Of a stretch of 50,733 nt of DNA, positions 43,911-50,733 are shown piece by piece. Every line of letters starts with the position of its first letter. Positions within the stretch are counted from its first letter, which is position 1. The notes below the pieces were generated by a model. It did not search any database, had not been told where the DNA came from, and saw nothing but the letters and a program-made list of their open reading frames with translations. The position numbers and the translations under genes were made by a program. The stretch is from Lactobacillales bacterium (lineage in GTDB: Bacteria > Bacillota > Bacilli > Lactobacillales > Streptococcaceae), in NCBI GenBank assembly GCA_031261705.1, contig JAISJD010000013.1, positions 1 through 50,733 of the forward strand, given 5' to 3'.

Positions 43911-44549
43911 ATGATTGAGATTTATTTGTTTGTGAACCCTCTCGGTGGACTTTGCTTCAGTGCAGAAAAAGCAATCATGGAGATGGCAAACGGTCAAAAC
44001 AAGCGGTTTCATTTCCGCTTTATTCCGATTGTAAATATGAAGTCAGTAAACGCCTGCCTTACTCGGTTGGGCATCTCACACTCAGACCTTGAAAAGAGAA
44101 ATCATTTCTTTGAGACGAGTTATTCCGCTGCTCTTGATTTAAAAGCAATGCAATTACAAGGGCGAAAAAAAGGACGTGAATTTTTATTTGCTATCCAAAA
44201 AGCTGTCACTGTTGACAAACAAGAATACTCTAAGAACTTAGTGCTTGAAATTGTACGTACAATTGGTGCAGATATTGAAATGTTTATAGAAGATAGACAG
44301 TCTGAACTAGTAAAAAAATCCTTTGCCTCAGACCAACAAATTGGGCATGAAATGGGTGTAGTTACCTTGCCTTCAGCAGTTGTTTTCAACTTCTATGGAG
44401 ATGAAGACGGCATGATTATTGAAGAAGATATTCCAGAAAACATCCGAAGATTCTTTTCTCAACAAAGCTCAATGGTTGCTCCCTCTAAAAACGTTCATCA
44501 TTTAAAACTAGACAAACAAGAACTTAAAAACTTTCAACTATTAAATTAA
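43911..44549 (+). CDS. spxH: SpxH (YjbH) family adaptor, DsbA-like fold
   Basis: A 212-residue thioredoxin/DsbA-fold cytoplasmic protein. In Bacilli this family delivers the regulator Spx to ClpXP for degradation. Seen are IYLFVNPLGGLCFSAEKAIMEM at the start, where only one cysteine (Cys15) is kept, and HFRFIPIVNMKSVN. There is no signal peptide, which separates it from secreted DsbA. GGGGAG precedes the ATG. The function is taken from family and neighbourhood (CYTH, relQ, nadK). Confidence 0.82.
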   Translation: MIEIYLFVNPLGGLCFSAEKAIMEMANGQNKRFHFRFIPIVNMKSVNACLTRLGISHSDLEKRNHFFETSYSAALDLKAMQLQGRKKGREFLFAIQKAVTVDKQEYSKNLVLEIVRTIGADIEMFIEDRQSELVKKSFASDQQIGHEMGVVTLPSAVVFNFYGDEDGMIIEEDIPENIRRFFSQQSSMVAPSKNVHHLKLDKQELKNFQLLN

Positions 44550-44553
44550 CTAC

Positions 44554-44592
44554 AATAGGCTATGAGCTGGCATAACTCATAACCTATTTTTT
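44554..44592 (+). terminator. Terminator between spxH and trmB
   Basis: AATAGG-TATGAG pairs with CTCATA-CCTATT, with one unpaired base on each side, followed by six T. It lies between convergent genes. Confidence 0.8.
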
Positions 44593-44594
44593 AT

Positions 44595-45239
44595 CTATTT
44601 TGCTTTAAATCTTGCTTCTACTCGGTAAATGCGTTGCCCCTTATTCGAGAATTTTTCCTCATATTCTGTCATCACATTTCCTTCATAGCTACTCGTGTGT
44701 AAATCTAACCAAACCTTTTCAATTTCCATACCATATTGAGAAAAACTAGCTAACGAATATTCAAACAAGCCTTGATTGTCCGTCTTAAAATGAATTTCCC
44801 CATTTAGAACCAAAATTTGTTCATAGGTTGCAAGGAAAGTTTTATAAGTCAGACGACGTTTTTCATGACGAGATTTCGGCCATGGGTCAGAGAAATTCAG
44901 ATACATTAAATCTACTTCATGGTCAGCAAAATAATTCGTCAGCTCGCTTCCGTCTACACGAAGTAATTGCACATTAGGTATATCTGCCTCAATCACTCGA
45001 TCAAGCGCATAAGACAATACGCTAAGTTGAATATCAATCCCAATATAATTAATTTCAGGGTGTAGCTTAGCCATTTCAGTGATAAATCTTCCTTTTCCTG
45101 AACCTACCTCAATATGAATCGGATGATCGTTTCCAAAACGTTCATGCCATTTCCCACGCCATGTGGTTGGCTCTGTCACCACCCATTGTGGATTTTCTGC
45201 AATATATTCATCTGACCCTTTTCTTTTTCTTACACGCAT
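44595..45239 (-). CDS. trmB: tRNA (guanine-46-N7) methyltransferase TrmB
   Basis: A 214-residue S-adenosylmethionine enzyme. Motifs seen are [17 protein letters not shown] (AdoMet binding), [25 protein letters not shown] (guanine site) and the C-terminal [19 protein letters not shown]. The start at 45239 has GAGGAAAG upstream and yields the family length. It follows the phosphotransferase gene in the same direction, as in many Bacilli. Confidence 0.95.
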   Translation of the reverse strand: MRVRKRKGSDEYIAENPQWVVTEPTTWRGKWHERFGNDHPIHIEVGSGKGRFITEMAKLHPEINYIGIDIQLSVLSYALDRVIEADIPNVQLLRVDGSELTNYFADHEVDLMYLNFSDPWPKSRHEKRRLTYKTFLATYEQILVLNGEIHFKTDNQGLFEYSLASFSQYGMEIEKVWLDLHTSSYEGNVMTEYEEKFSNKGQRIYRVEARFKAK

Positions 45240-45257
45240 GTCTTTCCTCTTCCTACA

Positions 45258-45288
45258 AAACAAAGAGGCTGAGAGTTCTCCCAGTCAT
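45258..45288 (-). terminator. Imperfect hairpin between the phosphotransferase gene and trmB
   Basis: AAAGA, CTG and GAG pairs form an interrupted stem, then TTTGTTTTG on the minus strand. It could attenuate trmB expression. Confidence 0.3.
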
Positions 45289-45297
45289 CTTTAGTTG

Positions 45298-46077
45298 TTA
45301 ATATTTGAATGTTTGTTTCAGCAATAAAATTTCGTTATTCATTCGTTTATAATCTTGTTTACGAAACTGACGGTCAATTTCATTTAAAAAGCTCATCGCC
45401 GCATACCATGTAATACGTTCAAGTGTCGTATTGGTCGGCTTTAAACCGTAAGACACCAACCAATTATTCCACTCCTCAAGCGGAACATAATGCCCTAAGA
45501 GATTGCCTAAATCTAGCGCAGGATCCCCTAAACGAACAGAGTCCCAATCGACTAAATACAAATAGTCCTCCGAGCCAATCCAGTTTTTATAATTCACATC
45601 TCCATGGACTACACAATAATTATTGGAAGAAAAAGCTGGTAAATTCTTCTCTAAATAGTCTGCCACCCGAGCTAAATAATGATTTTTTTCTAAACCTTCT
45701 GGTAAATTCTTTTTATACATTTCTATCATTTCACGTGGGGAAATACTCTTTCCACCAATTTTATTCATCATATCCACTAACATATCTGAATGGTGGAGAC
45801 GGTAAAGGATTCGGACAACATTTCGATTATTCCCGACTTCTTCAGGTCTGAGGACACAGCCTTCTAACCATTCTTGAGCGGTAATCGTGTCACCATTTCC
45901 CATTCTTCTTGTCCAGACAAGTTTCGGCGTAATTCCTTCACGCGAAAGAGCGACTAATAATGGAGAAGTATTTCGTTTGATGAACACACGTTCTTGTTCA
46001 CGCATACCCAGAAAAGCTTGACCCGTATCGCCTTGAATTGGACGCAAGCGCCATTCTCTGTCTAGCTGAAACTCCAT
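45298..46077 (-). CDS. Phosphotransferase family protein (APH/choline kinase fold, YtmP type)
   Basis: A 259-residue kinase-like protein. The catalytic loop is CVVHGDVNYKNWI and the metal-binding motif is LVDWDSVRLGDPALDLGNLL. The N-lobe (residues 1-90) is reduced. The family includes aminoglycoside and choline/thiamine kinases; this subgroup sits next to trmB in Bacilli and its substrate is unknown. AGAGGGGG precedes the ATG. It has a near-consensus promoter. Confidence 0.85.
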   Translation of the reverse strand: MEFQLDREWRLRPIQGDTGQAFLGMREQERVFIKRNTSPLLVALSREGITPKLVWTRRMGNGDTITAQEWLEGCVLRPEEVGNNRNVVRILYRLHHSDMLVDMMNKIGGKSISPREMIEMYKKNLPEGLEKNHYLARVADYLEKNLPAFSSNNYCVVHGDVNYKNWIGSEDYLYLVDWDSVRLGDPALDLGNLLGHYVPLEEWNNWLVSYGLKPTNTTLERITWYAAMSFLNEIDRQFRKQDYKRMNNEILLLKQTFKY

Positions 46078-46132
46078 TGCTTCCCCCTCTTTCTTGAAGA
46101 TTGCCTTATAAAGTCTGTATAAAGCATTCTCT

Positions 46133-46162
46133 ATTGTATCACCCTGAAAATATCATCGTCAA
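46133..46162 (-). promoter_or_regulatory. Promoter of the phosphotransferase-trmB unit
   Basis: Minus-strand TTGACG (46162-46157), 18-bp spacer, TACAAT (46138-46133). Confidence 0.65.
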
Positions 46163-46204
46163 CCGTTACCCTTTCTCTCTCATCTAAGTTTAAGGAAAAG
46201 AGGC

Positions 46205-47422
46205 TTATTTTTCCATTTTTTTCAACCGATTTGGTAAATAAAAGCGATTGAACAAAAAGGCTTCAACAAATAAACCAACGACAACAAATAAACCAAAAAT
46301 CTTGTCTGACAAAGTAATCAATGTGATAATCCCAAAAATAATAGCCACGACAATTAAAATCATTCCCACTAGTTTTTGTACTGAGGCACGTTTATTTCCA
46401 GATTGTACAGGATAAAGTCGTGTCATCACCATATAATCAAATTGCGTATACATAGGAATCAGCTGGAACCCTATCAAATAAGTGAATAATAGCGCCACCC
46501 CTGCAGCAATCCAATTTTCTTTCAAGAAAAATAATACTAATCCACCGACGACGACCAGTCGAATGACTAACCCGCTATATTCCGTTCCACGTAAAAAGCC
46601 CCGAGAAAAGAGATAGAAATACGTGTTTTTTGAAGTAGTTTGAATTTTTTTCAACAATCCGTCGAGCCATTTCCGACGCTTTACGCTACTTGTAATTTCT
46701 GGTACATCCGTAAACAAGGCGATAAATTGATAAATACGGTGCATTCTCGCACGCTCCGTAGCCACCATTTTCTCCCAATCCAGCGGTTCCTGATTCAAAC
46801 GATGATTCAATACTCGCCCAAGTACCATCCACCAAATAGCCCCAAGCACTACTACAAAAGGCGTCACCCACAAACTTAAAGCAAACAGAATAAACGCAAC
46901 AACTAAATTTATCGTAAAATACTTTTTAACAAATGCTTCATTATTTTGATAAATGCGCTGTAATTTCAATTCTAAATCTATCCATTTAAAAATAAATAGT
47001 AAAAGAACATAGGCAAAAAAGCTTGTAAACGAGTTGCCAGTAGACACAACAATGAGCGGCATGAGAAACCCTGCAATGAGAAAGCAGGCGACAAAAGGCA
47101 ACAGTAACGAATGATAAAAAGCTCCCTTTAAATAATCAAGCATTTGCTTTTCTTTCGGCAAAAGAAAAACCATGTCCGCATTTTCCGAAAGCGTTGCTAA
47201 TTTCCCAACTTGAATCATTCCAATAAAAACAAGTAGAGCGGCCACTTTTCCCCAGAAGAAATTCTCTGGTAATGTCTTGACTAATTGAGAGTAATAAAAC
47301 CCAACGCCCCCTAAAAGAAAAAGACAAACTAAGACAAAGTGGTCATTAAACACATAGCGCATGTATTTCATCATTCTTGTTAGGTGCTTACTTGAGCGTT
47401 TTTTATAAAACTCACGCATCAT
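46205..47422 (-). CDS. ecsB: ABC transporter permease EcsB
   Basis: A 405-residue membrane protein with about seven hydrophobic segments and an EcsB-type N-terminus (REFYKKRSSKHLTRMMKYMRYVFNDHF). With EcsA it forms an ABC exporter-like complex that influences protein secretion and membrane protease activity in Bacilli. Its start follows the ecsA stop directly (TAAATGATG), with GGTGGGG inside ecsA; either ATG may be used. Confidence 0.9.
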   Translation of the reverse strand: MMREFYKKRSSKHLTRMMKYMRYVFNDHFVLVCLFLLGGVGFYYSQLVKTLPENFFWGKVAALLVFIGMIQVGKLATLSENADMVFLLPKEKQMLDYLKGAFYHSLLLPFVACFLIAGFLMPLIVVSTGNSFTSFFAYVLLLFIFKWIDLELKLQRIYQNNEAFVKKYFTINLVVAFILFALSLWVTPFVVVLGAIWWMVLGRVLNHRLNQEPLDWEKMVATERARMHRIYQFIALFTDVPEITSSVKRRKWLDGLLKKIQTTSKNTYFYLFSRGFLRGTEYSGLVIRLVVVGGLVLFFLKENWIAAGVALLFTYLIGFQLIPMYTQFDYMVMTRLYPVQSGNKRASVQKLVGMILIVVAIIFGIITLITLSDKIFGLFVVVGLFVEAFLFNRFYLPNRLKKMEK

Positions 47423-48160
47423 TTACCCCACCTCGACTTCTTTTGTTAAGGCGATGTATATATCATCTAAAGAGCTACCCGGCATATCAAACTCTGTCCG
47501 CAGCTCCTCAATCGTCCCAATCGCCCGAATTTTTCCCTCATGAAGTACGACAAAACGGTCACAATAACGTTCCGCAGTGGCTAAAATGTGAGTGGACATA
47601 AGAATTGCAGCACCCTCTTTTTTCATCTCTTGCATTAGCTCTAAGAGGGCATGAATAGCTAGTGGGTCAAGTCCTAAAAAGGGTTCATCAATAATATATA
47701 GGCTTGGTTCAATCAAAAACGCACATAAAACCATCACCTTCTGCTTCATTCCCTTTGAAAAATTAGCAGGGAACCAATCTAGCTTATTTTCTAAACGAAA
47801 AGTTTTCAATAATTTCTCGGCTCTTTTAAAAGCCACCTCTTGCGGAATATCATAGGCCATTGCTGTCACTTCAATATGTTCACGCAAAGTTAATTCCTCA
47901 TATAAGGAGGGTGTTTCTGGGATATAGCCAATCTTCTTGCGGTAGCTTTCAGGTTGCGCTTGAAGTGTCTCTCCGTCAATTGCAATCTTTCCCTTTTGCA
48001 GGGTTAATAAGCCAATAATTTCTTTAATGGTTGTACTTTTCCCAGCTCCATTTAGCCCGATTAAGCCGACTAACTCACCAGAGGCAACGGAAAAACTAAT
48101 ATCCTTTAAGACAGGAATATGGCCGTAGCCACCTGTTAAATTTTCAATCTGTAAACTCAT
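47423..48160 (-). CDS. ecsA: ABC transporter ATP-binding protein EcsA
   Basis: A 245-residue ATPase. Walker A is GLNGAGKSTT, the signature is FSKGMKQKVMV (a variant of LSGGQ, usual in this family), Walker B is SLYIIDEPFLGLD and the H-loop is STHIL. It is the first gene of ecsAB, divergent from hit, the same arrangement as in B. subtilis. A -10 TATAAT lies at 48217-48212 on the minus strand. Confidence 0.94.
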   Translation of the reverse strand: MSLQIENLTGGYGHIPVLKDISFSVASGELVGLIGLNGAGKSTTIKEIIGLLTLQKGKIAIDGETLQAQPESYRKKIGYIPETPSLYEELTLREHIEVTAMAYDIPQEVAFKRAEKLLKTFRLENKLDWFPANFSKGMKQKVMVLCAFLIEPSLYIIDEPFLGLDPLAIHALLELMQEMKKEGAAILMSTHILATAERYCDRFVVLHEGKIRAIGTIEELRTEFDMPGSSLDDIYIALTKEVEVG

Positions 48161-48211
48161 TTATTTTATGCTCCATTTCATTACAAAGTTCCTTTTTATT
48201 CTCCTTCTTTT

Positions 48212-48217
48212 ATTATA
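48212..48217 (-). promoter_or_regulatory. -10 element of ecsAB
   Basis: Minus-strand TATAAT, 51 bases before the ecsA start; the -35 is weak. Confidence 0.45.
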
Positions 48218-48258
48218 ACGAATTTTAACTCAACTTTATACATCTATGACTAAAAATA

Positions 48259-48267
48259 TGGTAAAGT
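48259..48267 (+). promoter_or_regulatory. Extended -10 promoter of hit
   Basis: TGGTAAAGT, 36 bases before the chosen ATG. Confidence 0.4.
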
Positions 48268-48303
48268 TAAAGTAAGAAAAATTGTGAAATGAGGGATTTT
48301 TTT

Positions 48304-48735
48304 ATGACAGATTGTATTTTTTGTAAAATAGCTTCACATTTAATTCCAAGCTCAAAAGTTTATGAAGATGATGAAGTGTATGCTTTTCTTGACTTAACGC
48401 AAGTGACAAAAGGACATACGCTCGTTATTCCTAAAAAGCATGTAACAGATATTTTTGAATATGATGAAAAATTGGCAGCAGACGTATTTGCTCGCGTACC
48501 AAAGATTGCACGTGCGATTGAAAAAGCCTTCCCTGAGGTTGAGGGAATGAACGTGGTAAATAATAATCGTGAAGTTGCCTATCAATCTGTTTTCCATTCG
48601 CATGTTCACTTAATTCCTCGCTATTCTAAAGAGGACGACTTTTCTATGCACTTTGGCAATCACTCAAACATGTATGACGGCGAAAGTCTTGCTGAAATTG
48701 CTGAAAAAATCAGCAGAGAGGTGATTAACGAATGA
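48304..48735 (+). CDS. hit: HIT family nucleotide-binding protein (Hit)
   Basis: A 143-residue histidine-triad protein. Zinc-type CIFC is at 4-7 and the triad HSHVH has His98, His100 and His102. These proteins hydrolyse nucleotide phosphoramidates or dinucleoside phosphates. The ATG at 48304 has GAGGGA upstream; an earlier ATG at 48289 overlaps that site. It overlaps the ytxH gene by four bases (ATGA). Confidence 0.94.
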   Translation: MTDCIFCKIASHLIPSSKVYEDDEVYAFLDLTQVTKGHTLVIPKKHVTDIFEYDEKLAADVFARVPKIARAIEKAFPEVEGMNVVNNNREVAYQSVFHSHVHLIPRYSKEDDFSMHFGNHSNMYDGESLAEIAEKISREVINE

Positions 48736-49073
48736 GTTTGAAAAATTTTACTAAGGGATTACTCTTCGGTTCACTCATTGGAGCGTCTGGTGGCTTACTC
48801 TTCGCACCAAGAAAAGGAAGTCAGATGCGTGAGAATCTCCGCAATCAAATCGAAGATACCCTAGACAATGCAGAACAAATCTCTGAAAGTGTTCAAAATA
48901 TCAAAGCAGCTGCAAATGAAGTTAGAGATGGACTTGAAAATTTACTAGCTCCAGCTATTCAAGGAATTGAAAAAGATATTACAGACTTTCAATTTCAAGT
49001 GGAACCTCGAATTAGTCAATTACAAGAACAGCTAGAAAAAATTGAAAAAGAATTACCACAGAAAGATAAATAA
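48732..49073 (+). CDS. YtxH domain protein
   Basis: A 113-residue protein with a Gly-rich hydrophobic head (FTKGLLFGSLIGASGGLLFAPRKGSQMRE) typical of YtxH/gas-vesicle-like small membrane proteins, then a long amphipathic, coiled-coil-like region. The role is unknown; family members are often stress induced. It is translationally coupled to hit. Confidence 0.85.
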   Translation: MSLKNFTKGLLFGSLIGASGGLLFAPRKGSQMRENLRNQIEDTLDNAEQISESVQNIKAAANEVRDGLENLLAPAIQGIEKDITDFQFQVEPRISQLQEQLEKIEKELPQKDK

Positions 49074-49084
49074 CATCTATTTAA

Positions 49085-49114
49085 AAGTTGGAGCTTTTTT
49101 GCTTCAGCTTTTTT
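49085..49114 (+). terminator. Terminator of hit-ytxH
   Basis: AAGTTGGAGC pairs (two G-U) with GCTTCAGCTT, then six T. Confidence 0.75.
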
Positions 49115-49128
49115 CTTATTAAATAATA

Positions 49129-49157
49129 TTGACTATTTAATTACCGCCACTTACAAT
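49129..49157 (+). promoter_or_regulatory. Promoter of the 74-residue gene
   Basis: TTGACT (49129-49134), 17-bp spacer, TACAAT (49152-49157). Confidence 0.7.
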
Positions 49158-49226
49158 GGATATATAAAGGTATTTAACAGGAATATTTTTATAATTACAT
49201 AACAAATTGGTAAGTGAGGTGATAAA

Positions 49227-49451
49227 ATGATTGCCAATAAAGAACAATTTATCAAAGATTACATAAGAGTGACAAAATCTGAAGAGGTGAACGAAAAAAA
49301 ATTACTCGCTCACGTTTGGCTGACTTTGACGAAACAAAACTTAGAACATTTTAAAATTGACGGCGTACATACTTTAAGTGGTCATCCAGAGCTCTTCTGG
49401 TTCAAAAAACAGGAGAACAAGCAGGAAGAGTTTACATACCTATATAACTAG
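49227..49451 (+). CDS. Small hypothetical protein, 74 aa
   Basis: A short soluble protein rich in Lys, Glu and aromatic residues (KKLLAHVWLTLTKQNLEHF; ELFWFKKQENKQEEF). It has no signal peptide and no recognised domain. GAGGTG lies before the ATG, and it has both its own near-consensus promoter and its own terminator, so it is a real, separately controlled gene. The function is unknown. Confidence 0.6.
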   Translation: MIANKEQFIKDYIRVTKSEEVNEKKLLAHVWLTLTKQNLEHFKIDGVHTLSGHPELFWFKKQENKQEEFTYLYN

Positions 49452-49456
49452 ACTTA

Positions 49457-49492
49457 GAAAATAACTCCTATCTACGTATGGGAGTTATTTTC
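49457..49492 (+). terminator. Terminator of the 74-residue gene
   Basis: AAAATAACTCC pairs with GGGAGTTATTTT, then TCTTAATTTT. Confidence 0.8.
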
Positions 49493-49582
49493 TTAATTTT
49501 AAAGAATTGTTTTACAATATTCCTTGAAAGTGTGAAAAAAATGTGAAATATATGCTCATTCTATTACTAACTCAAAAATTTG

Positions 49583-49591
49583 TGGTAAGAT
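49583..49591 (+). promoter_or_regulatory. Extended -10 promoter of prsA
   Basis: TGGTAAGAT, about 65 bases before the start codon; no strong -35. Confidence 0.45.
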
Positions 49592-49656
49592 AAGAAATGT
49601 GGCAAACTTACAGAGTTTGTAGTAGAACTAATTAAATTATAGGAGTGCTTAATTCA

Positions 49657-50589
49657 ATGAAAAAAAACAAAATCATTTTAGGTGCTGCAAGTGCTTTAGC
49701 AATTTTTACTTTAGCAGCGTGCGGTTCAGGAAATAAAAACATTGCAACTATGAAAGGTGCAACAATCAGCGTAGAAGATTTCTACAACCAAGCAAAAACA
49801 AACCAAACCAATCAACAAATCGTTCAATCAATGATTATTTCTAAAGTTTTTGAAGAAGCTTATGGAGATAAAGTGTCTACTAAAGAAGTGGATAAGAAGT
49901 TTGATGAAGCGAAAAAACAATATGGCGATACTTTTGCTACTCAATTAAAAACATATGGTTACACAACTGCCACATTCAAAGATTACATCAAACAACAATT
50001 GGCTGTTCAAGCAGGATTGAAAGCTCATGTAAAAGTAACGGATGCAAACTTAAAAGAAGCATGGAAAACATTTAATCCAGAAGTAACTGCTTCAATCATT
50101 ACTGCAAGCTCTGAAGACGATGCGAAAAAAGTTTTAGAAGAAGTAAAAGCTCCTGATGCTGACTTTGCAAAAATTGCTAAAGAAAAATCAACAGACACAG
50201 CAACTAAGAGTAAAGGTGGAGAAATCAAATTTGACTCTACTTCTACCACCGTTCCAGATGAAGTGAAAACTGCTGCATTTAAACTTAAAAATGGCGAAAT
50301 CTCTGACGTCATCACTGTCACTGACCCATCAACTTATTCAACAAACTACTATATTGTGAAAATGGATAAGGCACAAACAAAAGGCAACAGCATGGATAAA
50401 TACAAAGACAAGCTTAAAAAGATTGCCGAAGAAACAATGTTAGCTGACCAAACTTTCCAAACAAAGACAATTGGCGAAGAATTGAAAAAAGCTAATGTGA
50501 AAATTGAAGACAAAGCATTCGATAATGTATTATCTACATTTACAGGTGCTACAACTTCATCTTCATCATCAACTAAATCTTCTAAATAA
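49657..50589 (+). CDS. prsA: Foldase lipoprotein PrsA (parvulin-type PPIase)
   Basis: A 310-residue lipoprotein on the outer face of the membrane that helps secreted proteins fold. The lipobox is LAACG with Cys22. The parvulin domain lies at about 140-245 (TASIITASSEDDAKKVLEEV, AKEKSTDTATKSKGGEIKF, YYIVKM), flanked by charged helical parts. A Ser/Thr-rich tail ends the protein. The ATG at 49657 has TAGGAG 11 bases upstream; an in-frame GTG at 49645 overlaps that site. Placement near hit/ecs is conserved. Confidence 0.95.
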   Translation: MKKNKIILGAASALAIFTLAACGSGNKNIATMKGATISVEDFYNQAKTNQTNQQIVQSMIISKVFEEAYGDKVSTKEVDKKFDEAKKQYGDTFATQLKTYGYTTATFKDYIKQQLAVQAGLKAHVKVTDANLKEAWKTFNPEVTASIITASSEDDAKKVLEEVKAPDADFAKIAKEKSTDTATKSKGGEIKFDSTSTTVPDEVKTAAFKLKNGEISDVITVTDPSTYSTNYYIVKMDKAQTKGNSMDKYKDKLKKIAEETMLADQTFQTKTIGEELKKANVKIEDKAFDNVLSTFTGATTSSSSSTKSSK

Positions 50590-50615
50590 GAATAATGAAA
50601 AAGACTTTGAACATA

Positions 50616-50686
50616 TGATAAGCTCCCATCATAGTAGACAATAGAAAAAACAAAAATTTCTATTCTACGAATGATGGGAGTTTTTT
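50616..50686 (+). repeat. Dispersed palindromic repeat, copy 2, acting as prsA terminator
   Basis: TGATAAGCTCCCATCAT (50616-50632) pairs over its inner part with ATGATGGGAG (50671-50680). A second imperfect stem is nested inside. Six T follow (50681-50686), so it should end prsA transcription. Bases 50616-50680 equal the reverse complement of 7705-7769 without a mismatch. Confidence 0.85.
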
Positions 50687-50689
50687 GGT

Positions 50690-50733
50690 ATGTCAAAAAG
50701 AAATATTAATTTATCGGTTTCTACAAAGCTAGC
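50690..50733 (+). CDS. Possible start of a gene cut by the window edge
   Basis: An open frame (MSKRNINLSVSTKL) begins at 50690 and runs to the edge. GGGAG from the repeat stem lies nine bases upstream. It is too short to judge. Confidence 0.2.
   Translation, partial: MSKRNINLSVSTKL

Noticed and set aside
7698-50686. The two 65-bp copies as ends of one transposon spanning 43 kb
   Set aside because: The interval is filled with core genes and has no transposase; the copies are better seen as independent 3'-end elements.

Overview
The window looks like chromosomal DNA from a low-GC Gram-positive bacterium of the order Lactobacillales, most likely an Enterococcaceae relative. The evidence is strong AGGAGG-type ribosome binding sites, LPxTG pili, a LiaFSR envelope-stress system, PepV, RelQ/NadK/RluD/MgtE and HIT/EcsAB/PrsA gene blocks, and a manganese riboswitch placed before a P-type ATPase as in lactic acid bacteria. 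The genus cannot be fixed from the window alone. No phage, IS element, CRISPR array, tRNA or rRNA gene body is present.

Layout. Positions 1-200 hold tandem promoters and leader of a ribosomal RNA operon that runs off the left edge on the minus strand. Positions 410-7083 (minus) are a four-gene sortase-assembled pilus operon: backbone pilin, class C sortase, basal-type pilin, and a large tip adhesin with a predicted thioester domain. A 20-codon leader frame may precede it, followed by about 640 bp of AT-rich non-coding DNA with one copy of a 65-bp palindromic repeat. Positions 7788-10810 hold small genes, an S1-domain protein, a PatB-type C-S lyase and a cyclophilin. Positions 10979-18771 hold a ferredoxin-NADP reductase, HAD phosphatase, HesB-like protein, RCK potassium subunit, liaFSR, greA and mltG.

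Positions 18920-21850 are a cation P-type ATPase under a yybP-ykoY riboswitch. Positions 21891-29499 hold a TtcA-like thiolase, an LtaS-family enzyme, Pcp with a DUF969/DUF979 membrane pair, a FemX-like ligase and a lipid kinase. Positions 29517-38114 hold recD2, a histidine phosphatase, trmL (with a candidate small RNA or attenuator upstream), rlmA, cutC, pepV and a YfcC carrier with a cre-like site. Positions 38604-43777 hold a DUF697-like protein, mgtE, an RluD-family synthase, nadK, relQ and a CYTH protein. Positions 43911-50589 hold spxH, trmB, a phosphotransferase, ecsAB, hit, ytxH, a small orphan gene and prsA. The prsA gene is closed by the second, inverted and identical copy of the 65-bp repeat.

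How the genes fit together. Much of the window serves the cell surface and its stress responses: pilus, LiaFSR, MltG, LtaS-like, FemX, EcsAB and PrsA. A second theme is nucleotide and redox stress signalling (RelQ, NadK, SpxH). A third is metal homeostasis (Mn riboswitch with ATPase, MgtE, CutC, RCK subunit). The accessory part is the pilus locus with its flanking AT-rich DNA; the rest is ordinary core genome. The least expected items are the sortase with a CnaB-like tail, the 65-bp repeat pair, the orphan promoter-hairpin-terminator unit before trmL, and the pilin leader frame.
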